Below, piece by piece: positions 42,301 through 50,981 of a stretch of DNA of 64,000 nt. The stretch is from a virus. Position numbers and translations under genes: made by a program. A model generated the notes under the pieces. It was not told the DNA's origin. It ran no database searches and saw only the letters and a program-made list of their open reading frames with translations. How positions within the stretch are numbered: the first letter of the stretch is position 1; every line of letters starts with the position of its first letter. The DNA is taken from positions 32,989 through 96,988 of IMG/VR virus record IMGVR_UViG_3300027733_000040; one strand, given 5' to 3'.

Positions 42301-44064
42301 CAAGAATTTGGCGTTGGATTAGCAGCTTTTGCTTGGGAGGTCGGTTTTACTGGTGCTTTAAGATTAGCAGCAATAGGCGTTGCTTTGTTGCCGCTAGCGT
42401 TGGGCGTAATGATGATCGGTGCTGCTTTTGCTCTAGGCGGCGCTAGCATGGGTGATAATTTCAAAGCGTTGGCTGCTGGTATAAGTTCATTGTCTACTAT
42501 CGACCCTAAAGCGATCAGTGTTTTAACTCTTCTGGCCGGCCCTTTAACCATGTTTTCTATGGGTGTTGCCGCTATTTCTCAAGCTCTTAGTGGTGCTGGG
42601 GCTGATTTTGCGGCGAATTTTACAAGCGTTGCAACAGGCATATCGGCTTTACTTAAAGCTATGGGTGCGATCGATCCAGCTTCGATCGACTTGCTATCGA
42701 CTATATCTATTCCATTACAAGAGTTCGGTGCTGGCGTTGCTGGTTTAGTAGCATTAATGGCAGGCATCGATCCGGCTGCTTTGGCTGTTTTTGCTGTCAC
42801 AGCCACCACGATAGCCGCAGGCGTTAATGCGTTGGCAAGCATAGATACAGCTAAGGTAGTCGCTCTTGGCGAAATAGCTGATCCATTAGATGCATTTTCA
42901 CAGGCCATTCAATCTCTTAGCGCTACTTTCATGAGTTTAGATTTAGCTTTCTTAGACACTGCCAAGGCTGCTGTGATTGGTCTAAAAGAAGTCGCTGAAA
43001 TTCTAGCTACGGCATCACAGCCACTTGTGACGGGCGCCTTTGGTTTACTGGTCGGCGCGATGATATTAAACTATGCTGTGATGGTAGTCGCTGCTGGGAT
43101 TGACGCATTAACGGCTGCTACTGTAGCTTTAGCTAGTATCTCCCCGATTCTGCTACAAGCCTCTGGCGAAATTCTTTCATCTGGTATGAATTTATGGTAT
43201 GGTGCTAGTGCCTTACTACGTGGTGCTTATTTACTTCTAGGCACGGCTCCTATTCTGATTTTCGCATCTGCTCTGATAGCTGCTTCCACAGGTGTCCTTC
43301 TCGCTGCGTCATTTGTCTTAGTGATATTTTCCACCGCTTTAATGTATGCTGGAACGGCAGCCTTAATAGGTGCTACTGCGCTTTTGGCAGCATCTGGAAT
43401 GTTGCTTGCTTCTGCTGTCTTATTGCTAATAACTGGACCATTATTGCTAGCGGCGATTCTTCAATTATGGGTGACGGTACCAATTATAACTTGGATAGCA
43501 TACGGTATGATGGCTGCTGGAGCAATTTTATTTTCAGGTGCGATGAGCATCTATTTTGCGTCAGTATTCTTGGGTGTGGCTGTTAACAAAATTGCAGACT
43601 ACGCTCAGATTTTAAATGAATTCGCAGATCCATTAGAGCGGCTTGCTGCATCGTTTGGTGGATTAGCAGCCTCTATGATGCTTATAAAGGATGCTGTATC
43701 CGGCCTCTCTGCCTTACCGCTTGCAGCTATTATCGAAGCATTCCAGAAGTTTTCGCCGACTGATGAGGCCTTAGAGAAGGTCAAAAGCTTATCACTTGCT
43801 TTAGAGAAGATAGGCATGGAATATTCTAAGGCAATCAGTGATGAGACGAAGATTGCTTCAGAATTGACCTCTGGAAAGCCTACGACCTTAACCAATCCAG
43901 CTGTAGAAAACGAGGAAGACCCAGTTATTAAGACCAATGAACTATTGGGCGATTCTAAAGACACACTTGATAAAATTCTTGAAGCACTAAAACCCAAAGA
44001 TCAGAGGAATGCAACTAATTTTGGGATTAGTCTCTTCGGTTCACCGAGAGGATTTGAAATATAA
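39385..44064 (+). CDS. Tail tape measure protein
   Basis: At 1559 residues this is the longest tail-block protein. The first half is alpha-helical coiled coil (Asp/Ser/Lys-rich heptads); residues from about 630 to 1400 are alternating hydrophobic helices (e.g. PILILSVALLITAGAMW) and Ala/Gly-rich linkers, the standard tape-measure layout for membrane passage. The tape sets tail length and is ejected ahead of DNA. It follows the assembly gene pair and precedes gp53/gp5/gp25/gp6-like genes. Length suggests a tail in the T4 size class or longer. Confidence 0.85.
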   Translation: MAVDPAVLGLSIELQMNTMLAEKALGSLSNDVLKLSSDIDKQLNAALNSTKSVFEAIGSSSATIKSDFKDIFTSAKSFADAVATTADSNKGLSDTFDSINNAYTDISANVGEINTLTETMKTSLSGALVSSTKLSEDFTNIELKSKNLGGNVASLSDALNTAVVGSKVLADINISFDTFIKNIDSIKEKSDKMYTGFDEYYIKFDKYNKEYKLYEEAVAKIELATKTSADSYKLISIAMAAIQRSSINIRNSTSATGQYTEAELGLLEDHLKIVNQITTAIDTKNESHAAEAAAVETEGELVQQLRRQIKELNKEIEENKTSTQMLAYIWGKVVSEAKKIDGIAENFRESTYRSVGSMYELANISAQVSLSSGIAAEQSAKMVKELINVKTGKKDLVELATTMVQLEKMTGLSGKSLASASRTLKNMGYNVNETKEMMFGLADSMAKFGLEGQDVQVIVDLMQQRFLLLGNKLDKEVTASVNRATSAQLAMAKSLGVSSDAVKKMNSTAFDDIIRLEALSGVAIQTPKDIGKANIAMATQVSQAFNDIGDDLQANSILMEQYKSQGFTEEQVAIYRKMAEEMKAGGIDPNSIEAVELLNKRMEDSKSIGDKFNASMGTLSSQLSILAGRGGALIIMFIKPFFEFVTMLVTALNNVIEFVIYLGAKLGEFSNYIGSIIPFWNLLVAGFQWGVYIFSILVVGAILLGASLAALMGPIVSIIVWLYSAATTVGFFSNAVTAATTRITTFIQSMVGSVGSMLSSLATSVGQAFNTFVGYISSGIDKLASVAKTAAVPILILSVALLITAGAMWVMAQALVVVAGVDYGKIVVGGLFFAVMLGILGTVLYYVIPALTMGAPVLLAFAVVVLAFGVAAILAAVGIYIMAQAFLLVASVLTPTLALSVALLAVSLYLLATAMVVFIPAAIPFGVAILILSAAFFIFAVACVVLAAATILLAYGLSMIAAAMQPGLAAQMQEFGVGLAAFAWEVGFTGALRLAAIGVALLPLALGVMMIGAAFALGGASMGDNFKALAAGISSLSTIDPKAISVLTLLAGPLTMFSMGVAAISQALSGAGADFAANFTSVATGISALLKAMGAIDPASIDLLSTISIPLQEFGAGVAGLVALMAGIDPAALAVFAVTATTIAAGVNALASIDTAKVVALGEIADPLDAFSQAIQSLSATFMSLDLAFLDTAKAAVIGLKEVAEILATASQPLVTGAFGLLVGAMILNYAVMVVAAGIDALTAATVALASISPILLQASGEILSSGMNLWYGASALLRGAYLLLGTAPILIFASALIAASTGVLLAASFVLVIFSTALMYAGTAALIGATALLAASGMLLASAVLLLITGPLLLAAILQLWVTVPIITWIAYGMMAAGAILFSGAMSIYFASVFLGVAVNKIADYAQILNEFADPLERLAASFGGLAASMMLIKDAVSGLSALPLAAIIEAFQKFSPTDEALEKVKSLSLALEKIGMEYSKAISDETKIASELTSGKPTTLTNPAVENEEDPVIKTNELLGDSKDTLDKILEALKPKDQRNATNFGISLFGSPRGFEI

Positions 44065-44759
44065 TGGCTTTTCAATTAACGGAATCTGATCAGGTCATAG
44101 CCGAATCGTGTTCTTTAGTTTTCTATGGAAAAAGAACACCGCAGGGCACGCCGCAAATGATAAAGGACGCTATAAAGCAGCGCGTCGGCCAATGCAGTGG
44201 AACAGCAGTTAATTTTCAATTTCCACCACAGGTTACTTCTGATAATAAGTCTATGAATTGGGAATCGAAGGCGAATGCAACATTGCCGCCGATCGCTTAT
44301 GTCAAGAGCATAGATGCTAGAAAAATTTCATTATCTTGGACATATATTGTGACAGATGAATTGGGCAAAGGCTCGTGGGATGTCGACCATGTGGCTGGAG
44401 AAGTCAAGAAAATACGTGGTTATATTAATTCTGGTGTAGGCGCCGATGGAGCAGGTGCCACGATTAAGAATCTTAAGAGTGAGGATTTTATAATTTATTT
44501 TAAATATGGGTTATTTGGTGATGGCGGCGCAGCGTACGATGGCAATGTAAGTGATTGCTATACCTTTTACTGCGCAGCAATTGATGTTAAACATTCTGGG
44601 CCGATGATTTATGAGGGTTTTACAAATAAAGTATTTCCACTACGGTCTGATATTAACATGACTCTTATCGAGTGGACAAGCGGTAGAACAGCAGACACGA
44701 AAGATGTCTCGGCTAATATTCCGCTATTAGTTAAATATCCTACTAAGGGCTGGTTTTAG
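44064..44759 (+). CDS. Tail tube initiator-like protein
   Basis: The 231-residue protein has SLVFYGKRTPQG, FQFPPQVTSDNKSMNWESK and KISLSWTYIVTDE, a beta-rich pattern of proteins coded right after the tape measure in large phages (T4 gp48/gp54 position), which seed the tail tube on the baseplate. I give the gp48/gp54 identity only by position and fold style. The ATG overlaps the tape-measure stop. Confidence 0.45.
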   Translation: MAFQLTESDQVIAESCSLVFYGKRTPQGTPQMIKDAIKQRVGQCSGTAVNFQFPPQVTSDNKSMNWESKANATLPPIAYVKSIDARKISLSWTYIVTDELGKGSWDVDHVAGEVKKIRGYINSGVGADGAGATIKNLKSEDFIIYFKYGLFGDGGAAYDGNVSDCYTFYCAAIDVKHSGPMIYEGFTNKVFPLRSDINMTLIEWTSGRTADTKDVSANIPLLVKYPTKGWF

Positions 44760-44771
44760 AAAGGGGTCAAG

Positions 44772-45089
44772 ATGGTATTTCCTTTAAGCCAAACTTCAAG
44801 ATATGTTCATACACCACTAATAACTTTCGATGGCAAAGAGACTTATGGAAAATGGGTAGAAATGGCCGTGTTTAAGACTAGACCTCCAGCCGACCAGATA
44901 ACTAAATATCAAGTCCCAGCGAGTTATGCAGGGAGGATTGATCTAGTAGCCTTGGAAGTATATAATGATGTCAATCTTGGTTGGGTTCTGGTAGCTTTTA
45001 ACAATGCTAGGGATGTGTTCGGTTGGCCTAAACCTCTAGATGTAATAGAATGTCCTAACCTATCATTAGTATTTAAGGAACTCTTGTGA
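44772..45089 (+). CDS. Baseplate wedge protein (gp53-like)
   Basis: The 105-residue protein has the LysM-like wedge core of gp53: ITKYQVPASYAGRIDLVALE, then VNLGWVLVAFNNARDVFGWP and a GxPLDVIECP end. In T4, gp53 completes the wedge and joins wedges around the hub. It lies directly before the gp5-like gene, as in T4. AAGGGG is the ribosome site; its stop overlaps the next start (GTG). Confidence 0.75.
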   Translation: MVFPLSQTSRYVHTPLITFDGKETYGKWVEMAVFKTRPPADQITKYQVPASYAGRIDLVALEVYNDVNLGWVLVAFNNARDVFGWPKPLDVIECPNLSLVFKELL

Positions 45090-47281
45090 CGACCTATTTC
45101 GAAAGACTTTCTCAGGAGTTCGTTAAAGAAGACCAAATCGATCAAGAGCATCGTTTCGTTGGTCCGCATCGTGCGGTAGTTGTCGATACCGACGACCCGC
45201 TGGCGATGGGTAGAATAAAGTTTAAATGCCCAGACATTCATGATTACACTTTATTGCCTGTAGAGGCACCGTGGGCTATACCTGCTAATTTTATAGGCGG
45301 CAAATCTAGCGGCCATTTTGAAGTACCGTGTATTGGCGATTTTGTTTGGATAGAATTCGAAAAAAGCAATCCGTACGCACCTATTTGGCGTGGTTATGCG
45401 GCACCGACTCGGTTAAATTATTATCCGATACCGTTTGTGGCTCAGCGCACACCACCAGCGAATCTTGTAGAAAATATCGTTAACAAAAAACCAAATACTA
45501 ATAATAAGCTCCCAGATGTAATTGATTATGATGTAAAATATCTTCCTAAGGACGGGCGCCCGATGTCTCAGGGCGTTCAATCTAGGTATGGTAGTTTAAA
45601 TATAGATAGTTCTGTTGGTTACTACCCAATAGAGCATTTTATAGAGCCTGCTCCGTTGGGGCTCGATCCGATCCAACAAAAAAAGTTTGAAGCTCAGAAT
45701 GCAGTGCCCTTAGTTAATGAGCCAGATAAAAAATTCATAGCTAACATTACAAAATATGGTAACATGTTAATAATGAGTGATGTTGGTTATTGGTGGAATA
45801 ACGATCAAAAGATCATGCCTTATGTTACTAGAGGTGCTACCGGAGAGTTTAGTGGTGATTTTAAGCTAGATAGAATATATGAAGTTGATCGCTGGTTATA
45901 TAACCAAAAATTAATAAATGAAGACAGACCTGTGTCGTGGGGAAAGGGCGACAAGAATGTAGACCATAACGCTGATTTTGGCGACACTAGGCGGATGGAG
46001 ATGCTAACTAGGTATGGACATAAAATAGAGATGCGCGATGTCGGCTGGGCTCAGCCAGGAGAATTCGATGCACTTCATAAATTCGCGAGATCTTCAAAAT
46101 CACGGCTAGGTGAATACGCAAAAAAAGAATCTGATAGGCGATTCCTTTCAGTTAGCAAATTTTGGGACTTTCGATGGATTAAAATCCGGACAAAAGGCGG
46201 CATGTTGTTTCAAGCTTATGATCGTGGCAACGATCCTGAAAAAGATAAATTCGTTAAAAGACCATTATTGGAAGAGGCTGGGCATCGCACAGAAAGAGAA
46301 GACTTGTGGTGGTGGGATCGCGATGCTAGATGGATGAGGCTGGTCACGAGACATGGTTTTAAACTGGTCTTAGACGATCGCGGTACTAGTGAAACCGATG
46401 CTGATAAGGCAGAAACACCTAGAGGAAACGGTTTCATGGTAAAAGGGCGAAGAACGCCGGGCTCTGGAGGTAAAACGACAGAAAAGGGTAATCAACGCGG
46501 CTTTAACTTTGAATTTAATGAGAATGATTTGTTAAACAGGACCATGTGGGGATCGCCAGCTGGGCAAGCAATGGAGATCAATGATCGTTATCAATATATT
46601 ATGGTAGCGTCAACACTCGGGCCAGATTTTCAAGAAAAATTTCGCGGTGTAGAAGAAAACGAGTTTAATCGTAAACCAATAGCAATGGGTGATGCTGAGC
46701 TTAGAACTCACCATCTTAAAATCGATCTAGAAAATGAATATATTAGATTGAAGACTAGGGCTGGAAATGGCTTAGGACCATTAAATTCAAAAGGTTCAGC
46801 GGCTGGCGGCGGTATAAATGCTGGGTTTGAGGCCAGAGATGGCAATTCAGGCGGAGATGGGTCGTGGGTAGAGCTTGTAGATTCATCAGACCGCGGCCTA
46901 TGGTTATCAGAAAAGAATAAACTTGCAGCTTTGAGAGCTAGTCTAGGTGCTCCAATGTACCAGTACATCGATCAAAAGAATAACGTTGTTGCGGTATTTA
47001 ATGGTCAAGCTTCTGGGATCACTCAGATATATGCTAAAGGTAGTGTTAATATCATTTCAGACGGCGATATAAATCTGACTTCTGCTGGCAATATTAATAT
47101 GTGTGTGACAGGTTCAGATAGCTTTATTTATGTTAATAAAGCGATTAAAGTAAAATCTGACTTGCAACCGATAGCTAGAGCTGCTACTCCTGCTAAATTC
47201 GTACCGACTGATCGAGGTAAAACTTACAATGGGCCGCTTGAAGAGTGCCCCAAAAAGGAAGTGGAGCACACTTACACATAA
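45086..47281 (+). CDS. Baseplate spike/hub protein with OB-fold (gp5-like, no lysozyme)
   Basis: The 731-residue protein has an N-terminal OB-fold characteristic of gp5/VgrG (HRAVVVDTDDPLAMGRIKFKCPDI, VPCIGDFVWIEFEKSNPYAP) and a C-terminal triple beta-helix (GSVNIISDGDINLTSAGN). The long middle (W-rich blocks with R/D) has no recognisable lysozyme E-D-T catalytic triad. It forms the central spike or needle of the contractile tail. It starts at GTG 45086, overlapping gp53 by four bases. Confidence 0.75.
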   Translation: MTTYFERLSQEFVKEDQIDQEHRFVGPHRAVVVDTDDPLAMGRIKFKCPDIHDYTLLPVEAPWAIPANFIGGKSSGHFEVPCIGDFVWIEFEKSNPYAPIWRGYAAPTRLNYYPIPFVAQRTPPANLVENIVNKKPNTNNKLPDVIDYDVKYLPKDGRPMSQGVQSRYGSLNIDSSVGYYPIEHFIEPAPLGLDPIQQKKFEAQNAVPLVNEPDKKFIANITKYGNMLIMSDVGYWWNNDQKIMPYVTRGATGEFSGDFKLDRIYEVDRWLYNQKLINEDRPVSWGKGDKNVDHNADFGDTRRMEMLTRYGHKIEMRDVGWAQPGEFDALHKFARSSKSRLGEYAKKESDRRFLSVSKFWDFRWIKIRTKGGMLFQAYDRGNDPEKDKFVKRPLLEEAGHRTEREDLWWWDRDARWMRLVTRHGFKLVLDDRGTSETDADKAETPRGNGFMVKGRRTPGSGGKTTEKGNQRGFNFEFNENDLLNRTMWGSPAGQAMEINDRYQYIMVASTLGPDFQEKFRGVEENEFNRKPIAMGDAELRTHHLKIDLENEYIRLKTRAGNGLGPLNSKGSAAGGGINAGFEARDGNSGGDGSWVELVDSSDRGLWLSEKNKLAALRASLGAPMYQYIDQKNNVVAVFNGQASGITQIYAKGSVNIISDGDINLTSAGNINMCVTGSDSFIYVNKAIKVKSDLQPIARAATPAKFVPTDRGKTYNGPLEECPKKEVEHTYT

Positions 47282-48006
47282 TGATTATTAGATATCCAAC
47301 AGGGTTTTATTCGAACGTTCTACCTATGGAGCTGGCTCAAGCCGGTAATATTACCTTTACTGTTAGTGGCGGCAAGCCTCCGCGTGCTAGTCTTTTATTT
47401 CCTCAGATACCGACAGGTTTATTTTATAAAAAGAAAATCGGTCTTAACACTAATGATTATCTTACAGAGCCAGTATACTTCGTCAGTACTGCTAATTCCG
47501 ATACTATAAATGATAATCGATTGCAATATGAGATTGGTGAATTTATTGAAGTCGGTGTTCCTATACCCTATTCTAGCGATGTCTCGGAAATCGACGCCAT
47601 ATATTCTAGCGTTCATAATTTAAATTACCTTGATTACGCTGAAATGGGCCTGAATAATAATGAAATTAGCTCGATTAATGATAACAGCAAGAAAATATAT
47701 TTATCACTGAATAGCCAATTTAACGATTACAAGGCATTGCTAGTAACCCAAGATGTCGAGATAAACAGGTACCAGAAAACCATAAATGAGATAGAAAAAA
47801 CTTTATCAGCAGTCGAAACAATGATTAATAATTTATCGTCTGGCTCTGCAAGAGATGAATTGATAAAGACAAAGGATAGTCTATATTTAAATCTCGACAT
47901 AAATCAAAGCGGTCAAAATCGGATGCTTGTTGCCAGAGATGAAAATAGAAAGAATATGACGACCATACTTGATGAATTAAGAAAGTTAGCAATGGTGGTA
48001 AAATAA
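47281..48006 (+). CDS. Coiled-coil baseplate-region protein
   Basis: The 241-residue protein has a beta-rich N-terminal half (YPTGFYSNVLPMELAQAGNIT, FPQIPTGLFYK) and a C-terminal coiled coil (NRYQKTINEIEKTLSAVETM). Its start ATG overlaps the gp5-like stop. It lies between gp5-like and gp25-like genes, so it is probably a baseplate component; no T4 counterpart is evident. Confidence 0.5.
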   Translation: MIIRYPTGFYSNVLPMELAQAGNITFTVSGGKPPRASLLFPQIPTGLFYKKKIGLNTNDYLTEPVYFVSTANSDTINDNRLQYEIGEFIEVGVPIPYSSDVSEIDAIYSSVHNLNYLDYAEMGLNNNEISSINDNSKKIYLSLNSQFNDYKALLVTQDVEINRYQKTINEIEKTLSAVETMINNLSSGSARDELIKTKDSLYLNLDINQSGQNRMLVARDENRKNMTTILDELRKLAMVVK

Positions 48007-48410
48007 TGGCTATAGATCCAAAGGTCAATTATTATGGATATAATCCGCCATTTGTCGGCGGGCCTTCTGGTATATTATCAAGGCAGGAAGGCGATAAGTT
48101 AATAAAAAATGATCTGCTTCAATTATTATTAACACTTCCTGGCGAGCGAGTGATGATGCCTCTTTTTGGCACAGAACTACGCTCTACAGTTTTTGATCAG
48201 CTAGACGACGCTACAATTGAAATGTTAAAGCGCAATGTATCACAAGCCATAGCGCAATATGAGCCTAGGATCAGTGTCAGAAATATCTATTTTAGGCCAG
48301 ATTATGAGCGGCATGGTTTAGCTATTAGAATAGTCTATGTTATTTTAACAGAACCTGCCATAGTCCAGAACCTAGATACATTCATAAACAACGGTGGTCA
48401 AAATGGATAA
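48006..48410 (+). CDS. Baseplate wedge protein (gp25-like)
   Basis: The 134-residue protein is of the gp25/GPW family: GDKLIKNDLLQLLLTLPGERVMMPLFGTELRS, with the conserved PGER-x-P/F-x-G pattern, then IEMLKRNVSQAI and a ISVRNI strand. gp25 organises the core bundle of the wedge and starts sheath assembly. It overlaps its neighbours with TAATG-style junctions. Position before gp6 matches T4. Confidence 0.85.
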   Translation: MAIDPKVNYYGYNPPFVGGPSGILSRQEGDKLIKNDLLQLLLTLPGERVMMPLFGTELRSTVFDQLDDATIEMLKRNVSQAIAQYEPRISVRNIYFRPDYERHGLAIRIVYVILTEPAIVQNLDTFINNGGQNG

Positions 48411-50022
48411 CAAGATCGAAACGACGATAGAATTACCTAATTCACCGCAACAAATAGGTGTGCTGCTAACGCCAGCTAACTTAAGAAACATAGATTTTAG
48501 TTCGTTAGATTTTAATACTGCTCGAAGAGCAATACTTGAATATATTAGAACTTATTACCCTAATGATTTTAACGATTTCGTTGCTAGTAACGGCGTGGTG
48601 ATGTTAACAGAAATAGTTGCTTCGACTATATCTAAATTATCGCTTAGAGCAGATCTTTTATCTAACGAAGCGACCTTGCCGACTTGTAAGACGATCGATG
48701 CATTGATTAACCATTTAGCATTAATTAATCAGAGAATGCTTCCGCAGACCGCCTCTAATACTAATATTGAGATAACTCTTACAGGGTCTGCATTAGGGTT
48801 TGACCTAAGAGTACCAGCCGGACAGATTTTTAATGTTACTGGTCCGGATAACGGTCAAGTATCATATGAAGTCTATAGGTCGCCAGATGATTTATTGGGC
48901 GATATTATTATCCCTGCTGGCAAGAGAGGCATCATAGCTTTTGGTCTCGAAGGTACTACGGTTGTGAATGATTCGATTGTCACCGTCGGCGGTGCTTCTC
49001 AGACCTATACCATCGTCGATTCGAATGTTTTGGAGTCGCCTCTAAAAGTCATTCTTAAAAACGGCATTATAGAAGAATATTATCAGACGACTACAGAGCC
49101 TATCGAATCATATGGCCCTAATGATAAGGTAGTAGAAGTCAGATTTTATTCTAGCTCTGTTACTTTAAGATTCGGCGATAACATTAATGGCTTCCAGCCA
49201 AGTGCTGGAAGTGCTTTAACATTTATCTATAGAAAGGGTGGCGGCATTAGAGGCAGGATAGGCGCAAACATTATTGACCAACTTAGACCGGTTTCGAACG
49301 ACACATACGCTGCGACGGCGGTTGTCAGGTTTAGAAACATTGTGCCGTCCTCAGGAGGCACCGACAGAGAGACGATGGACCAAGCCAAAAAGAGAGCGCC
49401 AAGAGAATATGCGGTTCGGAACAATATTGTAACTGCTGAAGATTATGCACAAGCCGCTCTATCTTTTAAACATCCTACTTATGGTGCAGTTAAAAAGGCT
49501 GTATCTGCACTATATTCAAACATTAATGCTAATCAAGTTAGATTATATGTTCTTGCCGAGGGAGTTAGTTCAAGACCTGTTACAGCAAGCGTAGGGTTAA
49601 AATTAGCTCTTAAATCATATATGGAGCAATTTAATGTTCTTACAGACGAAGTAGTTATAGCTGATGGCGCTATAAGGACGGTCGATGTCGAGCTTAATGT
49701 AGTGGTTAGTCGTGGCGCTGATGCATCAGTGGTTAAAGAAAAAGTAGAGGCATCAATCACAGATTTCTTTAATATCGATAAATGGGATATGGGACAGTCA
49801 TTATTTGTTAGTAATTTGGTGAAATCTCTCGAAAATATTGATGGTGTGGCGTATATTGATCTATTTAGTCCAGTTAATAACATCCTACCCAACAACCAGA
49901 TAATCGGGCCTGATTCTACTGGCGGAGTGGAAGGGATAGGGATCAATCAAGTAATATCTGAAGGTAAAAGAGTAACTGGTTATTATTATGAAAAACTTGT
50001 GTCTACGCCTAATATTAGCTAA
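48403..50022 (+). CDS. Baseplate wedge protein (gp6/J-like)
   Basis: The 539-residue protein shows the gp6/baseplate-J fold: SYEVYRSPDDLL, FGDNINGFQPSAGSAL, PSSGGTDRETMDQAKKRAPREYAVRNNIVTAEDY, and a C-terminal VNNILPNNQIIGP. The GG-x-x-x-E-x-x-x-x-x-x-K/R-x-x-P-R pattern is typical. It forms the dimers that ring the baseplate. The start ATG at 48403 lies inside the gp25 end. It converges with a small minus-strand gene. Confidence 0.85.
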   Translation: MDNKIETTIELPNSPQQIGVLLTPANLRNIDFSSLDFNTARRAILEYIRTYYPNDFNDFVASNGVVMLTEIVASTISKLSLRADLLSNEATLPTCKTIDALINHLALINQRMLPQTASNTNIEITLTGSALGFDLRVPAGQIFNVTGPDNGQVSYEVYRSPDDLLGDIIIPAGKRGIIAFGLEGTTVVNDSIVTVGGASQTYTIVDSNVLESPLKVILKNGIIEEYYQTTTEPIESYGPNDKVVEVRFYSSSVTLRFGDNINGFQPSAGSALTFIYRKGGGIRGRIGANIIDQLRPVSNDTYAATAVVRFRNIVPSSGGTDRETMDQAKKRAPREYAVRNNIVTAEDYAQAALSFKHPTYGAVKKAVSALYSNINANQVRLYVLAEGVSSRPVTASVGLKLALKSYMEQFNVLTDEVVIADGAIRTVDVELNVVVSRGADASVVKEKVEASITDFFNIDKWDMGQSLFVSNLVKSLENIDGVAYIDLFSPVNNILPNNQIIGPDSTGGVEGIGINQVISEGKRVTGYYYEKLVSTPNIS

Positions 50023-50291
50023 AAATTCCCATTAAGATCTTCTATGATTTTATAACGCATCTGATTTAGAATTCTAGACGTGTGCTTCGTTATTTCGAAC
50101 AATTCGCCTCTAAAAAACACCTTTGGTTTAAATTTATCGTTTTCATCAAACAGAACACAGAATGCCTTATTGATTCCTGTCTGTTCTAAAGACGCACCAA
50201 ATGATTCAATTACATGATTTGACTTCTCGTCAAAGATTCCTTGTGGCGCTTCTGAAGGCATGTCGGTTTGAGGTTCGCTTGATAACGTCAT
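50019..50291 (-). CDS. Small unknown protein
   Basis: The 90-residue protein has an N-terminal disordered Ser/Pro part, then FGASLEQTGINKAFCVLFDEN and KVFFRGELFEITKHTSRI. AAGGAAA precedes the ATG. It is transcribed against the tail genes, overlapping gp6 by four bases, and shares a 39-base divergent region with the gene at 50331. Function unknown. Confidence 0.5.
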   Translation of the reverse strand: MTLSSEPQTDMPSEAPQGIFDEKSNHVIESFGASLEQTGINKAFCVLFDENDKFKPKVFFRGELFEITKHTSRILNQMRYKIIEDLNGNF

Positions 50292-50315
50292 AATGGTTTC
50301 CTTAATTATTGGCTA

Positions 50316-50325
50316 TGTATTTACA
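50316..50325. promoter_or_regulatory. TGTA-TT-TACA palindrome in divergent region
   Basis: TGTATTTACA sits midway between the divergent starts 50291 (minus) and 50331 (plus). The rightward ATG is five bases downstream and has no clear ribosome site, so this may be another leaderless AT box; the leftward gene has AAGGAAA. Confidence 0.35.
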
Positions 50326-50330
50326 ACGGT

Positions 50331-50981
50331 ATGGACACAGACTTAAACACTTTTGATCCTGAGCAAGTTTTTACCATTTGCCAAGATATTTACAAGGGCT
50401 TTGGTATAGATCTCAAGTTTCCTAAAGCCAGAGACGTCACCAAGACTTATCAATACCGGTATTTAACAGCTATCTGCGATAAATTCATACAGTGGGATCT
50501 TGATCTAAATGAGGTCAAGAGATTTCTTGCTATTGCCATAGGTAATTCTTTTAAGCACAAAACGATTAAAAAGGGTCTATCGGCATTACATCAGAAGAAT
50601 CTCCTGCAGATATCTTATGAACAATTGATCAGTAGTAATAATACCCTATCACAAATCGACCAGACATCTCAGTCTGTTTATCTGTTTCTAAAGCAGTTTT
50701 GTGATGAAAAAAGTGCTTACACGATCCTTAGCAAACGCGAAGGGCCACGATCTAATATGGTATTAACGAATTTATTTCAAGCTGGTAAAATAAATATCGA
50801 ATTTTTGGCTATCAATAATTTGTGTAGGAGAATTGCAATGGATGCAATTTCAAAAGATTTACAGGACGCAATGTTCTTGCCAACTCTCGGAAAGCTCTAT
50901 GTCGTAAATCGAGATCTTTCTGCGAACAATGCTAATTTTACTAATTTTAAAACCATAAAGGAATGGGGTTCACTTTCATGA
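50331..50981 (+). CDS. Unknown soluble protein
   Basis: The 216-residue alpha-helical protein (NEVKRFLAIAIGNSFKHKTIKKG and SVYLFLKQFCDEKSAYTI) has no motif that I recognise. It starts at ATG without a clear ribosome site. Its TGA overlaps the ATG of the ribonucleotide reductase. Location next to replication genes suggests a DNA-replication accessory role; this is inference only. Confidence 0.55.
   Translation: MDTDLNTFDPEQVFTICQDIYKGFGIDLKFPKARDVTKTYQYRYLTAICDKFIQWDLDLNEVKRFLAIAIGNSFKHKTIKKGLSALHQKNLLQISYEQLISSNNTLSQIDQTSQSVYLFLKQFCDEKSAYTILSKREGPRSNMVLTNLFQAGKINIEFLAINNLCRRIAMDAISKDLQDAMFLPTLGKLYVVNRDLSANNANFTNFKTIKEWGSLS

Noticed and set aside
41275-43600. Several long frames on both strands inside the tape measure gene
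   Set aside because: They follow Ala/Leu-rich codon composition of the real gene, lack ribosome sites, and are shadows.
45086-47281. Possible lysozyme domain in the gp5-like spike protein
   Set aside because: No E-D-T catalytic pattern or other glycosidase motif could be seen; the region is W/R/D-rich linker.
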